Assembly (NCBI RefSeq): GCF_900109575.1
Contig: NZ_FOAF01000001.1
Span: 1,025,662 to 1,089,661 of the forward strand
Source: Olivibacter domesticus
GTDB taxonomy: Bacteria; Bacteroidota; Bacteroidia; Sphingobacteriales; Sphingobacteriaceae
Length of the DNA stretch: 64,000 nt
Direction: 5' to 3'
In this document: piece after piece, positions 27,260 to 35,294 of the stretch
Layout: each line of letters opens with the position of its first letter
Numbering within the stretch: position 1 is the stretch's first letter
The notes under the pieces: model-generated
Told to the model about the DNA's origin: nothing
The model's input: the letters and a program-made list of their open reading frames with translations, nothing else
The model's database searches: none
Translations under genes and position numbers: made by a program

Positions 27260-28311
27260 TGATGGCAATAGACAAATATGAAGATCTAGCAATTGTTCTC
27301 GCTTGGCCTGAGCAAACTGCCCGGGGTGATGAGGGTTGGATGGCATTTTTTAAAAAATTAGGCATTGTAAAGAATCTAAATTTTAAAGTGGGTCATTCGG
27401 CTATCATGCTAGTAGAAAAGAGAACGGGCAAATTGGCTTATTTTGATTTCGGAAGATATATTTCACCTAGAGGCTATGGTCGTGCTCGCTCAGCGCTAAT
27501 AGATCCTCGGTTGAGAATTGAAAATACTGCACGGATAGCAAACGGAGAAATTGAAAATCTTTTAGAGTTGTTAAATGAACTTAAATCTATTGAATATGCA
27601 ACTCACGGCAGTAAAAGTTTATATTTCTCCATTGCCAAGCATTTGTCGTTTACAAATGGAATAAAATTTGCACAATCAGTTGTACAACAGGGCCATATTT
27701 TGTATGGGGCACTGGCTCGAAACAACAATAGTTGTTCTAGGTATGTGGCGCAGATCTTATTGGCCGCTCTAAAGCCAAAACACCCTTCACGCCGAAGTAT
27801 TTATCTTCCTGAGAGTTTTAAAGCAAGCCCAATGAGCAATGTAGTCAATGCAGTTCCAGATCGTACGATTTACTGTTTTGAAAATGGAAATCTTCGAAAA
27901 TTTAGCATGACCAGATATCAGTCGCTTACTTTTCAGCTCTCTCTCCTATTCCATAATATTATTCCTAAAAAGGCTGCTCTTTTACCATGCGATAGACAGG
28001 CTGGGTTTATGATTGAACCGATGCGACCAACAACTATTCCTGATCACGCTCAGTGGCTCGGTGGCATTGGTGAAGGAGTTTGGTATTCACTTAGATTAGC
28101 CTCATTGAACACCTATCTTATTACCCGATACAACAGTAAAGGAGAAGCAGAATATCATGAGTACTGCCAATCGGAAGAGTATCTTGATCCAAAAAAAGAT
28201 TATCAATTTACTTATAACTGCCATTACGGAAGCTACACACTTAAGTTTCAACAAAAGGAAATTAAGTTAACAGCCACTGATAAAACAATTACACACGCAA
28301 TTAAGAATTAA
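27259..28311 (+). CDS. DUF6695-like protein with a permuted papain-like (YiiX/NlpC-type) core
   Basis: A 350-residue cytosolic protein (no signal peptide). It resembles a Bacteroidota family I recall as DUF6695. The N-terminal half has the hallmarks of permuted NlpC/P60 (YiiX/LRAT-like) enzymes: His46 in KVGHSAIMLV followed later by Cys159 in NNNSCSRYVAQILL, the order His-then-Cys being that of permuted papain folds. A separate C-terminal beta domain (about 245-350, with GGIGEGVWYSLRL) may bind substrate. Activity, if any, would be an amidase, peptidase or acyltransferase. It is joined to the upstream PLP gene by a one-base overlap and lies 16 bases before panD, so all three are one operon. 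Confidence 0.7.
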   Translation: MMAIDKYEDLAIVLAWPEQTARGDEGWMAFFKKLGIVKNLNFKVGHSAIMLVEKRTGKLAYFDFGRYISPRGYGRARSALIDPRLRIENTARIANGEIENLLELLNELKSIEYATHGSKSLYFSIAKHLSFTNGIKFAQSVVQQGHILYGALARNNNSCSRYVAQILLAALKPKHPSRRSIYLPESFKASPMSNVVNAVPDRTIYCFENGNLRKFSMTRYQSLTFQLSLLFHNIIPKKAALLPCDRQAGFMIEPMRPTTIPDHAQWLGGIGEGVWYSLRLASLNTYLITRYNSKGEAEYHEYCQSEEYLDPKKDYQFTYNCHYGSYTLKFQQKEIKLTATDKTITHAIKN

Positions 28312-28327
28312 ACAAATCCTTGAAAAT

Positions 28328-28696
28328 ATGTCTATCAATATATTAAAATCGAAAATACATACTGTCAAAGTAACAGAGGCAAACGTAGCTTATAATGGGT
28401 CTATCACAGTAGATGTTGATTTACTGGAAGCAGCGAATATCAAAAAGTATGAACAGGTATATGTAAATAATGCAGTTAACGGAAGTCGCATTATGACTTA
28501 TGTATTGCCCGGAGAACGAGGGAGCGGTGAAGTCTGCATGAATGGTGGTGCAGCTTTACATGCCCAAGTAGGAGACATCGTTCATATTTTGAGTTTCTTT
28601 CAAATACCTGAAGACGAAGCAGATGAATACCAACCTATCTTAGTATTTACCAAAGATGAAAATGTTATTGAGTCTGTAGATTATTATAAATATTAG
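28328..28696 (+). CDS. panD: Aspartate 1-decarboxylase (pyruvoyl enzyme)
   Basis: A 122-residue PanD homologue. Self-cleavage would occur between Gly24 and Ser25 (AYNGSITVD) to give the pyruvoyl group. All the residues I can align to the E. coli enzyme are kept: Lys9, His11, Tyr22, Ser25, Arg54, Tyr58, Asn72 and Ala75 (MNGGAA). PanD makes beta-alanine from aspartate for pantothenate and CoA. It is not next to panB or panC; it sits in the cysteine-synthase/papain-like operon instead. It may be the cell's only PanD or a second copy working on another acidic amino acid such as cysteate. Confidence 0.9.
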   Translation: MSINILKSKIHTVKVTEANVAYNGSITVDVDLLEAANIKKYEQVYVNNAVNGSRIMTYVLPGERGSGEVCMNGGAALHAQVGDIVHILSFFQIPEDEADEYQPILVFTKDENVIESVDYYKY

Positions 28697-28810
28697 CACG
28701 TTCTCCGTAACGATAAAAAACAAATTTCGGCATAATCAATGTCAGCCAATAGCTAATGTTTATAGGCTGTCAAGATTAGAGTCATATAATAAGTACGTAA
28801 TAATAAATAA

Positions 28811-28957
28811 GTGCGTATTTTTGCTGATACAGCATCAATATCGATACAAATAAAAGGTAACAATGAATATTTAGTTTCGAAAGTCTTTGAAAAGATTCTA
28901 AATAATATTAAGTTTACAAAAATCAACAAAAACATATACATCTCTCTTGAAAACTGA
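28811..28957 (+). CDS. Possible small gene between panD and the acyl-CoA dehydrogenase
   Basis: A GTG-initiated frame of 48 residues (starting VRIFADTASISIQIKG, ending NIYISLEN) whose stop overlaps the TTG start of the next gene by 11 bases, as operon partners often do. Composition is plausible for a small protein but I recognise no family. A TATTTTTG box (28816-28823) overlaps its start and could instead be the promoter of the dehydrogenase. Weak case. Confidence 0.25.
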   Translation: MRIFADTASISIQIKGNNEYLVSKVFEKILNNIKFTKINKNIYISLEN

Positions 28958-30446
28958 AAACACCCATAGTCTTACTGCTTTCATCAATAACTTTGAACGA
29001 ACATTAAAAAAGGTCTTTTATGAACAAGCTGATATTAATCAGCTCAGCTTGGAACGAGGCTTACCCCCTGCTCTATGGAAAAATATTATGGATGCCAAAC
29101 CACTTTCAGTGGCGATACCTGAAAAATTCGGGGGGCGAGGATGCATTGTTAAGGAATGTTTAGCGTTGCTTTCAGCAGCTTCATATGAATCACTACCACT
29201 TTCTTTGACCTTTGGAATCAACATTGCACTATTTTTAGAACCAGTGGCCAAATATGCTGATGAAAGTATAAAAGCAAATATATTCCACCGATTTTTGGAA
29301 CAGCAGAGTATGGGTGGCCTGATGATTACTGAACCAGATTTTGGCAGTGATGCTTTGAATATGCGAACAGCCTTTAGAGAAGAGCAAGAAAATTTCCTAA
29401 TACAAGGAAAAAAACATTGGCAGGGCCTCACTGGGCAAGCGGATTTCTGGATAGTAGCTGCCCGAAAGGAACTGGAAAACGGTGACTTGGCTAGAGATAT
29501 AGATTTTTTTGTCACCGATAATACCATCACGACGCAACATATCCAAGTTGAGTCTTATTACAATAATTTAGGCCTTTATATGATTCCGTATGGTTTAAAT
29601 AAAATAAATATTACCATTCCAAAAAATCAACGGCTAAAGGTAGAAAGCACTGGAATCAAGATGATGCTAGATATTTTGCATCGAAGCAGAATGCAGTTTC
29701 CTGGCATGGGTATGGGCTTTATCAAGCGCATGCTCGACGAAGCATTAGGCCATTGCAAAAATAGGATCGTCGGTTCAGGTAATCTTTTATCCTTCGATTC
29801 TGTACAATTCCAGCTGTCGAGAATTCAATCTGCTTTCACTATCTGTTCTGCTATGTGTAGCAGGAGCAGTAATATCAGTGGTATTACAAATAGCTTGGCG
29901 ACAGAAGGCTTAGAAGCGAATAGTATGAAAGCCTTTGTTACCGATTTAATGCAAGAGTCGGCGCAACTATGCCTGCAAGTTTCTGGAGCTAATGGTTATA
30001 AAATAAGCCATATAGCAGGCAGAGGAATAGTAGATAGTAGACCTTTTCAAATCTTCGAAGGATCCAACGAGATGCTTTATTCCCAAATTGCTGAAATCAT
30101 TTCAAAAAAAATGAAAAAAGAGAAAGAAATGAATCTCTATAGTTTTCTCGCTTCCTTTAACTTGGCCCAAAGAGCGTCAGAGCATTTCAAAGATCAATTG
30201 AATTTTATTCCAGGTGAAATGATTACGCAAAGAAAAATGGTAGATCTTGGTAAGATCATCAGCAGAGTAATTTGTATAGGCTATGTACTTGATATGTTTG
30301 ATAAAGGTTTTAGAAAGGACCTAATCGAGAATTGTATTAATAATATAAAAATGGATATCGCTCACCTGGCTTCTAACTTGTCTTTAAACAATCGCACAGA
30401 GGTGGTTTATGATTATGCAGAAAACAGTAATTGGCTTGGATATTAA
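28947..30446 (+). CDS. Acyl-CoA dehydrogenase family protein
   Basis: A 499-residue FAD-dependent acyl-CoA dehydrogenase-fold enzyme starting at TTG (no ATG is available near the family N-terminus). Domains in order: N-terminal helices (about 1-120), the beta domain with GGLMITEPDFGSDALNMRT and QGKKHWQGLTGQAD (about 130-260), and C-terminal helices with SGANGYKISH. The catalytic-base region QIFEGSNEMLYSQI is intact. An extra C-terminal tail of about 110 residues goes beyond the usual 380-residue length. It lies 250 bases after panD; whether it belongs to that operon is not proved. The acyl substrate is unknown. Confidence 0.87.
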   Translation: MKTENTHSLTAFINNFERTLKKVFYEQADINQLSLERGLPPALWKNIMDAKPLSVAIPEKFGGRGCIVKECLALLSAASYESLPLSLTFGINIALFLEPVAKYADESIKANIFHRFLEQQSMGGLMITEPDFGSDALNMRTAFREEQENFLIQGKKHWQGLTGQADFWIVAARKELENGDLARDIDFFVTDNTITTQHIQVESYYNNLGLYMIPYGLNKINITIPKNQRLKVESTGIKMMLDILHRSRMQFPGMGMGFIKRMLDEALGHCKNRIVGSGNLLSFDSVQFQLSRIQSAFTICSAMCSRSSNISGITNSLATEGLEANSMKAFVTDLMQESAQLCLQVSGANGYKISHIAGRGIVDSRPFQIFEGSNEMLYSQIAEIISKKMKKEKEMNLYSFLASFNLAQRASEHFKDQLNFIPGEMITQRKMVDLGKIISRVICIGYVLDMFDKGFRKDLIENCINNIKMDIAHLASNLSLNNRTEVVYDYAENSNWLGY

Positions 30447-30486
30447 TCTTATAGCCATCGATAATATTCTCAATGAAGCAAAACAA

Positions 30487-30512
30487 AAAAGCTATCCGTA
30501 AAGATAGCTTTT
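30487..30512 (-). terminator. Bidirectional terminator between the dehydrogenase and the cold shock gene
   Basis: AAAAGCTATC (30487-30496) with GATAGCTTTT (30503-30512), 6-base loop, A-run before and T-run after, so it can serve both convergent genes. Confidence 0.8.
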
Positions 30513-30547
30513 GCTAAATAAATCAGAAATTTATTTTAAAGACCTAA

Positions 30548-30739
30548 TTAGATTACGCGAACGTTAACGGCATTTGGTCCCTTTTTACCTTGTTCTACCT
30601 CGAAAGAAACATCATCATTTTCGCGGATACGATCCACAAGACCAGACGAATGAACAAAGATTTCTTTCCCGCCACCTTGCGGGGTAATAAATCCGAAACC
30701 CTTGGTTTCATTGAAGAATTTTACTACTCCTTCTTGCAT
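30548..30739 (-). CDS. cspA: Cold shock protein (CspA family)
   Basis: A 63-residue cold-shock domain protein, an OB-fold RNA chaperone. RNP1 is KGFGFI and RNP2 is IFVHSSG. It starts MQEGVVKFFNETKGFGFI as family members do and ends in VNVRVI. It is a single gene with a 277-base gene-free region upstream, which fits the long structured leader of cold-shock mRNAs. The downstream hairpin is shared with the acyl-CoA dehydrogenase gene. Confidence 0.97.
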   Translation of the reverse strand: MQEGVVKFFNETKGFGFITPQGGGKEIFVHSSGLVDRIRENDDVSFEVEQGKKGPNAVNVRVI

Positions 30740-31016
30740 TGAATTAAAATTTAAATATTAATAATATGCAATGATAACTATAAAATATTGTTAATCAAAG
30801 GCTTTTATTCCAAGATTGGTTTTTTTTTATAAAATCACCACTATTGATTTTGTAACTTAAAACAGATCAATGATCTAAACGATTTATTTCATCTAAAAAT
30901 TCAACTTTTACATACGTTTCGATAGGTTTCATAGCCTTTACTTCATCATATTAGTGTCTTCATAAATTGAAAACATAGTGCAATATCATGTGATTCCCAT
31001 GAGAGTTAACGATGTT
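30740..31016 (-). other. Gene-free leader region upstream of cspA with a 21-codon open frame
   Basis: Probably holds the cspA promoter and long 5' leader. On the minus strand 30867-30932 encodes a short coding-like peptide (MKPIETYVKVEFLDEINRLD and one more residue), which could be a small protein, a leader peptide or a relic. I find no clear TAnnTTTG box. Confidence 0.35.
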
Positions 31017-34000
31017 CTATGTACGGCTTCGTTTATAACGCATAAAAGATACACCAGCTAATATAAAAATACTAACTACCGTAATATAAACCCAAACAGG
31101 AATAGGTACTGGATCTCCCTGTGCATAAGAGTGTAAACCAGACAAATAATAATTTACACCAAAATAAGTCATGATTACACTTGAATAGCTCAATAAAGAC
31201 AACAGATTAAACAGGTATTTTCCCTGCATTTTAGGAATCAATCGTATATGCAAAACAAAAGCATATATTATAACGGAAATAAAAGCCCATGTTTCCTTTG
31301 GATCCCAACTCCAATAACGTCCCCAGCTTTCGTTTGCCCATATTCCACCCAGAAATGTACCGATAGTTAACAAAAATAAACCTACCGTAAGCGACATTTC
31401 ATTTACTAAAGTTAGTTCGTTGATAGATGCAAGTACTTTCCTTTCTATTTTGCGATTATTTATAATATACAAAATTAAAACCACCATACCTAGTAGTGCA
31501 CTTAAGCCAAAGAAACCGTAACTGGAAGTAATAATGGCAACATGAATCATAAGCCAATAGGATTTAAGTACCGGAACAAGTGGCGTAATCTGAGGGTTCA
31601 TCTGAGAACCTCCATGTGCAAACCCCATTAATATAACGGCAATAAGGCATCCTGCTGCCGGTATAAAAGCGTTGCTGTTTCGATACATCAGTAAACCTGA
31701 AACAATGCCAATCCAGCTAATAAACATAACAGCTTCATAGCCATTACTCCATGGTTCATGACCCGAGATATACCACCTGATCCCTAGGCCTGTCGCCTGT
31801 ATAATGGCTCCAATAGTAACCAAAACCAATAGTAAAGCAATAGATTTATCAACCCATTTTAAATTGATAAAAAGTTTGGTGAATGCCAGTGCCAATATCA
31901 AGGTACCAAGCAAAGCATAGCCCATCATGAGTTTAAAAAAGATATTCCAGGAGTTATAGCGTATTTCCCATTCAATTTTAGACCGAGAGGGTATCACATC
32001 ATTCCCCCAGCGATATTGAAGATCTTTAATTGCCTGTAAATGCCGGTCTGCTTGGGGCCAGGCTCCAGTCGTTTGAGCACTAATAACTCCTCTAAAATAA
32101 TCTTCGACAGGATTAGACTTACTACCTCCATCATGGTTATGGCCACTTTCCCAAGCAATCCAAGTGTTATTAGGATCATTTGGAATAGGAAGTATTCGCA
32201 AATACTGACCACTTATTAATAGTTGCATTACCTGCAATTTGTCATTTAGCTCAATGACATCCTTATCATAACTATTTTGCTCGGCTGGCTTTTTTGCAAA
32301 GGCTTTTTGATAATCTGCTTCGAGTATAAAGTGCGGACTGTTATCATTGCCAAATTTTAATAAATTGATAAGTGAGGTGTATCCTTGCGTATTTGCTCGA
32401 GTCGCCTCTGCAAGCTGAGCACCTCCTTTTGTCCCTACCTTAATCATCGGAATCTGTGCCCAGGCAAAAGGTTGAGTTGAAACTGCAAGAAGAAACTGAT
32501 TGGCATCTAACTGATAAAACTGATCCTTATGATATAGTTTTCGAAGAATTTCAAGTGCTAACGTATTTATAGGTTCAATTCTGCCATCAAAATTTTGTAC
32601 TAGCAGCGAACCGAACCTTGTCGCATGGCTTTTGTCTATTTTAATGGAACGCGCAAACTGTTCAGCATCTTTTGTTTGGAGAGAGAGGAGCCCTTTAATT
32701 TCATTGTTACCGATTGTTTCTTTGTTGTGCTCTTCATGATCGTGTGTATCGTGTTGGTGCACATCCTCTTTCAATTGATTTCCCTGAGAAGGCCCGTGCA
32801 TATCTATTTGTTGTGCAAAAGTAGTGCTTAAGGGCAAAAATAATAAAAGAAGTACCGCGAGCTTTTGTTTTGAAAGCGCCTTCAATTGACTGTTCAGTTT
32901 TGAAAAACGGGTCCCTTTCCAGAATAAAGTAACAAACATACCAAAGAATAAGAAAGTGTAACCTATGTACGTAATCGTTGTTCCCCAGTAATCATGATTT
33001 ACCGAAAGAACGGTTCCCTTTTCATCATGATCAAAACTCGATTGAAAAAACCGGTAACCGCCATGGTCTAATACATGGTTCATGAAAATAGTGTAAGGTA
33101 CTTCCCTACCGCCATCAACAATAGAAACATCAGAAGAATAAGATGCTGGACTATCACTACCTGGGTATTTTTCCATTTTAAATTTGCGCAGTTTGAGATC
33201 AAAAGGAGTGTAGTATATTTTAGACCCATAACCTAGCGAAATAGTAAGACCATCAATTTCAGATTGATGTTGAAAACTTGTTATCCCTTTCCCGCCATAA
33301 AATGAAACGGTATCAGCCACATTAGCAGTAGCCAGCTCAAGTTTTACAAGGTCGGCATCATTTTCATGTGTTCTCTTATCTCCTTCAAAATGTACAATTT
33401 CACCAAGCATCGGCGCTTGAGGTACAACGAAGGTCAGCCCAGGTAATGTATATAAACTCCTTAAATAAAACGGTTGCTTTTCATTTGATCCCTTAACTGT
33501 CTCTTGTGTCTGGGTAGCCATCACCATATAACTGCCATCTCCGGGAGAAGAAATCACGAGCCCTTCACCCTCATCTAGGATATTGATAGCGCCGGCAGTT
33601 TCTTTGTTATAGCTTACAAGCATATTCTGTATCAGTTGCACGCTACCAGAACTAATATACTTGTTCTCTCTATTGCCGTTTATCAGTGCGACCAGATGCA
33701 AAATGGGTTTTCCCGACGATGATTGAATAAGTGAATCCTGTGCTCTGGGAATAAAGTCGATCACTTTCATCTTTACCCGTTTCCCCATAAAATCATATTC
33801 TGCCGAATAATCCTTCTTGAAGGGTTTAAGGTAAATTGGAATCTGCTGAGAGGTAAGTATAACAGGCACATCGTCATATGCCAGTGCTTCATTACCATTT
33901 GTTATTTGTACTTTGAAAAAAGACGCATCAGAAATAATCTCATTATTCGAATCACCTTCACGAATATGCATGGATCCTTCAAAGCTTACATACCGGGTAA

Positions 34001-34280
34001 TACATCCGCCAACAAATATTAATATAAAAGCAAGGTGAAAAACTAGTAGCGGCCATTTATTTCGCTTAAATAATTGATACCGTTTAATATTTCCTATAAA
34101 GTTTAACACGAGTATTAGCATAATTAGCTCAAACCACCAGTTATTGTAAATAAGCGCCTTCGCAACCGGTGTACCATAGTCATTCTCGACAAAGGTGGCA
34201 ACCGCCATTGACAAAGCATATAATAATAACATAAGACCCATCGTGCGGGTAGAAAACAGTACTCTTCCAATAACTTTCAT
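31017..34280 (-). CDS. ResB-CcsA fusion cytochrome c biogenesis protein (CcsBA)
   Basis: A 1087-residue inner-membrane protein joining the two System II cytochrome c maturation factors. The N-terminal ResB/CcsB part (about 1-470) has helices near residues 12-30, 45-60, 80-98 and 435-455 around a large periplasmic domain. The C-terminal CcsA part (about 790-1087) carries the haem-handling WWD-type motif WGRYWSWDPKETW. It delivers and attaches haem to apocytochromes c on the periplasmic face. The linker region contains a His-rich stretch (VHQHDTHDHEEHNKE, near 510). Fused CcsBA of this length is usual in Bacteroidota. It is a single gene; no thiol-disulfide partner (CcsX/ResA) lies beside it. 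Confidence 0.95.
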   Translation of the reverse strand: MKVIGRVLFSTRTMGLMLLLYALSMAVATFVENDYGTPVAKALIYNNWWFELIMLILVLNFIGNIKRYQLFKRNKWPLLVFHLAFILIFVGGCITRYVSFEGSMHIREGDSNNEIISDASFFKVQITNGNEALAYDDVPVILTSQQIPIYLKPFKKDYSAEYDFMGKRVKMKVIDFIPRAQDSLIQSSSGKPILHLVALINGNRENKYISSGSVQLIQNMLVSYNKETAGAINILDEGEGLVISSPGDGSYMVMATQTQETVKGSNEKQPFYLRSLYTLPGLTFVVPQAPMLGEIVHFEGDKRTHENDADLVKLELATANVADTVSFYGGKGITSFQHQSEIDGLTISLGYGSKIYYTPFDLKLRKFKMEKYPGSDSPASYSSDVSIVDGGREVPYTIFMNHVLDHGGYRFFQSSFDHDEKGTVLSVNHDYWGTTITYIGYTFLFFGMFVTLFWKGTRFSKLNSQLKALSKQKLAVLLLLFLPLSTTFAQQIDMHGPSQGNQLKEDVHQHDTHDHEEHNKETIGNNEIKGLLSLQTKDAEQFARSIKIDKSHATRFGSLLVQNFDGRIEPINTLALEILRKLYHKDQFYQLDANQFLLAVSTQPFAWAQIPMIKVGTKGGAQLAEATRANTQGYTSLINLLKFGNDNSPHFILEADYQKAFAKKPAEQNSYDKDVIELNDKLQVMQLLISGQYLRILPIPNDPNNTWIAWESGHNHDGGSKSNPVEDYFRGVISAQTTGAWPQADRHLQAIKDLQYRWGNDVIPSRSKIEWEIRYNSWNIFFKLMMGYALLGTLILALAFTKLFINLKWVDKSIALLLVLVTIGAIIQATGLGIRWYISGHEPWSNGYEAVMFISWIGIVSGLLMYRNSNAFIPAAGCLIAVILMGFAHGGSQMNPQITPLVPVLKSYWLMIHVAIITSSYGFFGLSALLGMVVLILYIINNRKIERKVLASINELTLVNEMSLTVGLFLLTIGTFLGGIWANESWGRYWSWDPKETWAFISVIIYAFVLHIRLIPKMQGKYLFNLLSLLSYSSVIMTYFGVNYYLSGLHSYAQGDPVPIPVWVYITVVSIFILAGVSFMRYKRSRT

Positions 34281-34500
34281 TGGTATATATTTGAACGTAA
34301 TTTATAAGGGCCGATGGTAATATTCGGCATAAAAAGGCTGATGCGTTTATCTTGCAAAATCGAAGTATTTCTATTTTGTTGTGGATTGATTAATTAACCA
34401 AAAATTGGTCAAACTTCCCCTTTTTTAAACGCAGAATGGTAATATGAATATAATTTTTTTGTAAAAAAAATGTGAATAATTGCTAGTTAACTTGCAACAC

Positions 34501-35082
34501 TTAATTTCCCAACGCCTTATTCAACAGCATGCTTCCCTTATCGCTGTATTGAAGTGCCAATGCGGCTTCTTGCCCTTCCCTGCTCATTTTCGCCCATGTT
34601 TTTTGAAGGATACCTACCATTTTCTCTTCCGAATGTTTTTGAAGTAAGTCATCATATTGAAATTCAAGAAAAACCAAGCAAAGCGCATTTTCTATAGTCT
34701 GGACGTCTTGATCTCTTTTTATTCCCTTCTTTAAAACAATTTCCTTAACTTTTGCAATCACATCAGCTTCATAGTTTAATGAGTCCATTATTTCGGTAGC
34801 TTTCTGAGCATGGTGTTTCGCAAGATCACTTCTCCATTTCAAATACCCTACCCTACCTTCAGGATAGGTTTTCCTTTCAATTTCCCATCTTCCAATGTGT
34901 TGGCACCTAGAAGCCAGCAACAATGCTTCGCTAGCATGTTGGTCAAGATTTCTCACCCACTCATACAATTTGATAGCATAAAAATACTCCGAAGGGTAAT
35001 CCTGCCCTTTCCAAGTAATTCTTTCGGGCGATTGCTGGTTGTATTTATCAAATAATGTAAAAGCTTGTTCGAGTTTTGTCAT
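34501..35082 (-). CDS. DUF4202 family protein
   Basis: A 193-residue cytosolic protein of the DUF4202 family. It is mostly helical and looks HD-domain-like: ASRCQHIGRWEIERKTYP with conserved His, KWRSDLAKHHAQKATEIM with a His pair, and ENALCLVFLEFQYDDL. The His/Asp pattern suggests a metal-dependent phosphohydrolase fold, but no reaction is known. It is divergent from the outer-membrane barrel gene. Confidence 0.82.
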   Translation of the reverse strand: MTKLEQAFTLFDKYNQQSPERITWKGQDYPSEYFYAIKLYEWVRNLDQHASEALLLASRCQHIGRWEIERKTYPEGRVGYLKWRSDLAKHHAQKATEIMDSLNYEADVIAKVKEIVLKKGIKRDQDVQTIENALCLVFLEFQYDDLLQKHSEEKMVGILQKTWAKMSREGQEAALALQYSDKGSMLLNKALGN

Positions 35083-35107
35083 GGAGAATAAAAATAATTT
35101 CTGGTAG

Positions 35108-35115
35108 CAAACTTA
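35108..35115 (-). promoter_or_regulatory. Promoter candidate for the DUF4202 gene
   Basis: On the minus strand TAAGTTTG (35115-35108) matches TAnnTTTG and would give a leader of about 20 bases. Confidence 0.4.
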
Positions 35116-35294
35116 AATAAAATGGCCTTCATATGCAAAGCACCGAGAATCAAATTAATTCACTCATTAACAGCATATTAAAATATATTTATTTATTTCG
35201 GCGTTATTATTGCAGCAAAAAGATCAAAACAATTTCGCTCCTTTTAGGTTTAGAAATTTGCAATCGTATATTAAAGTATTTAAGCGAATTGAAA

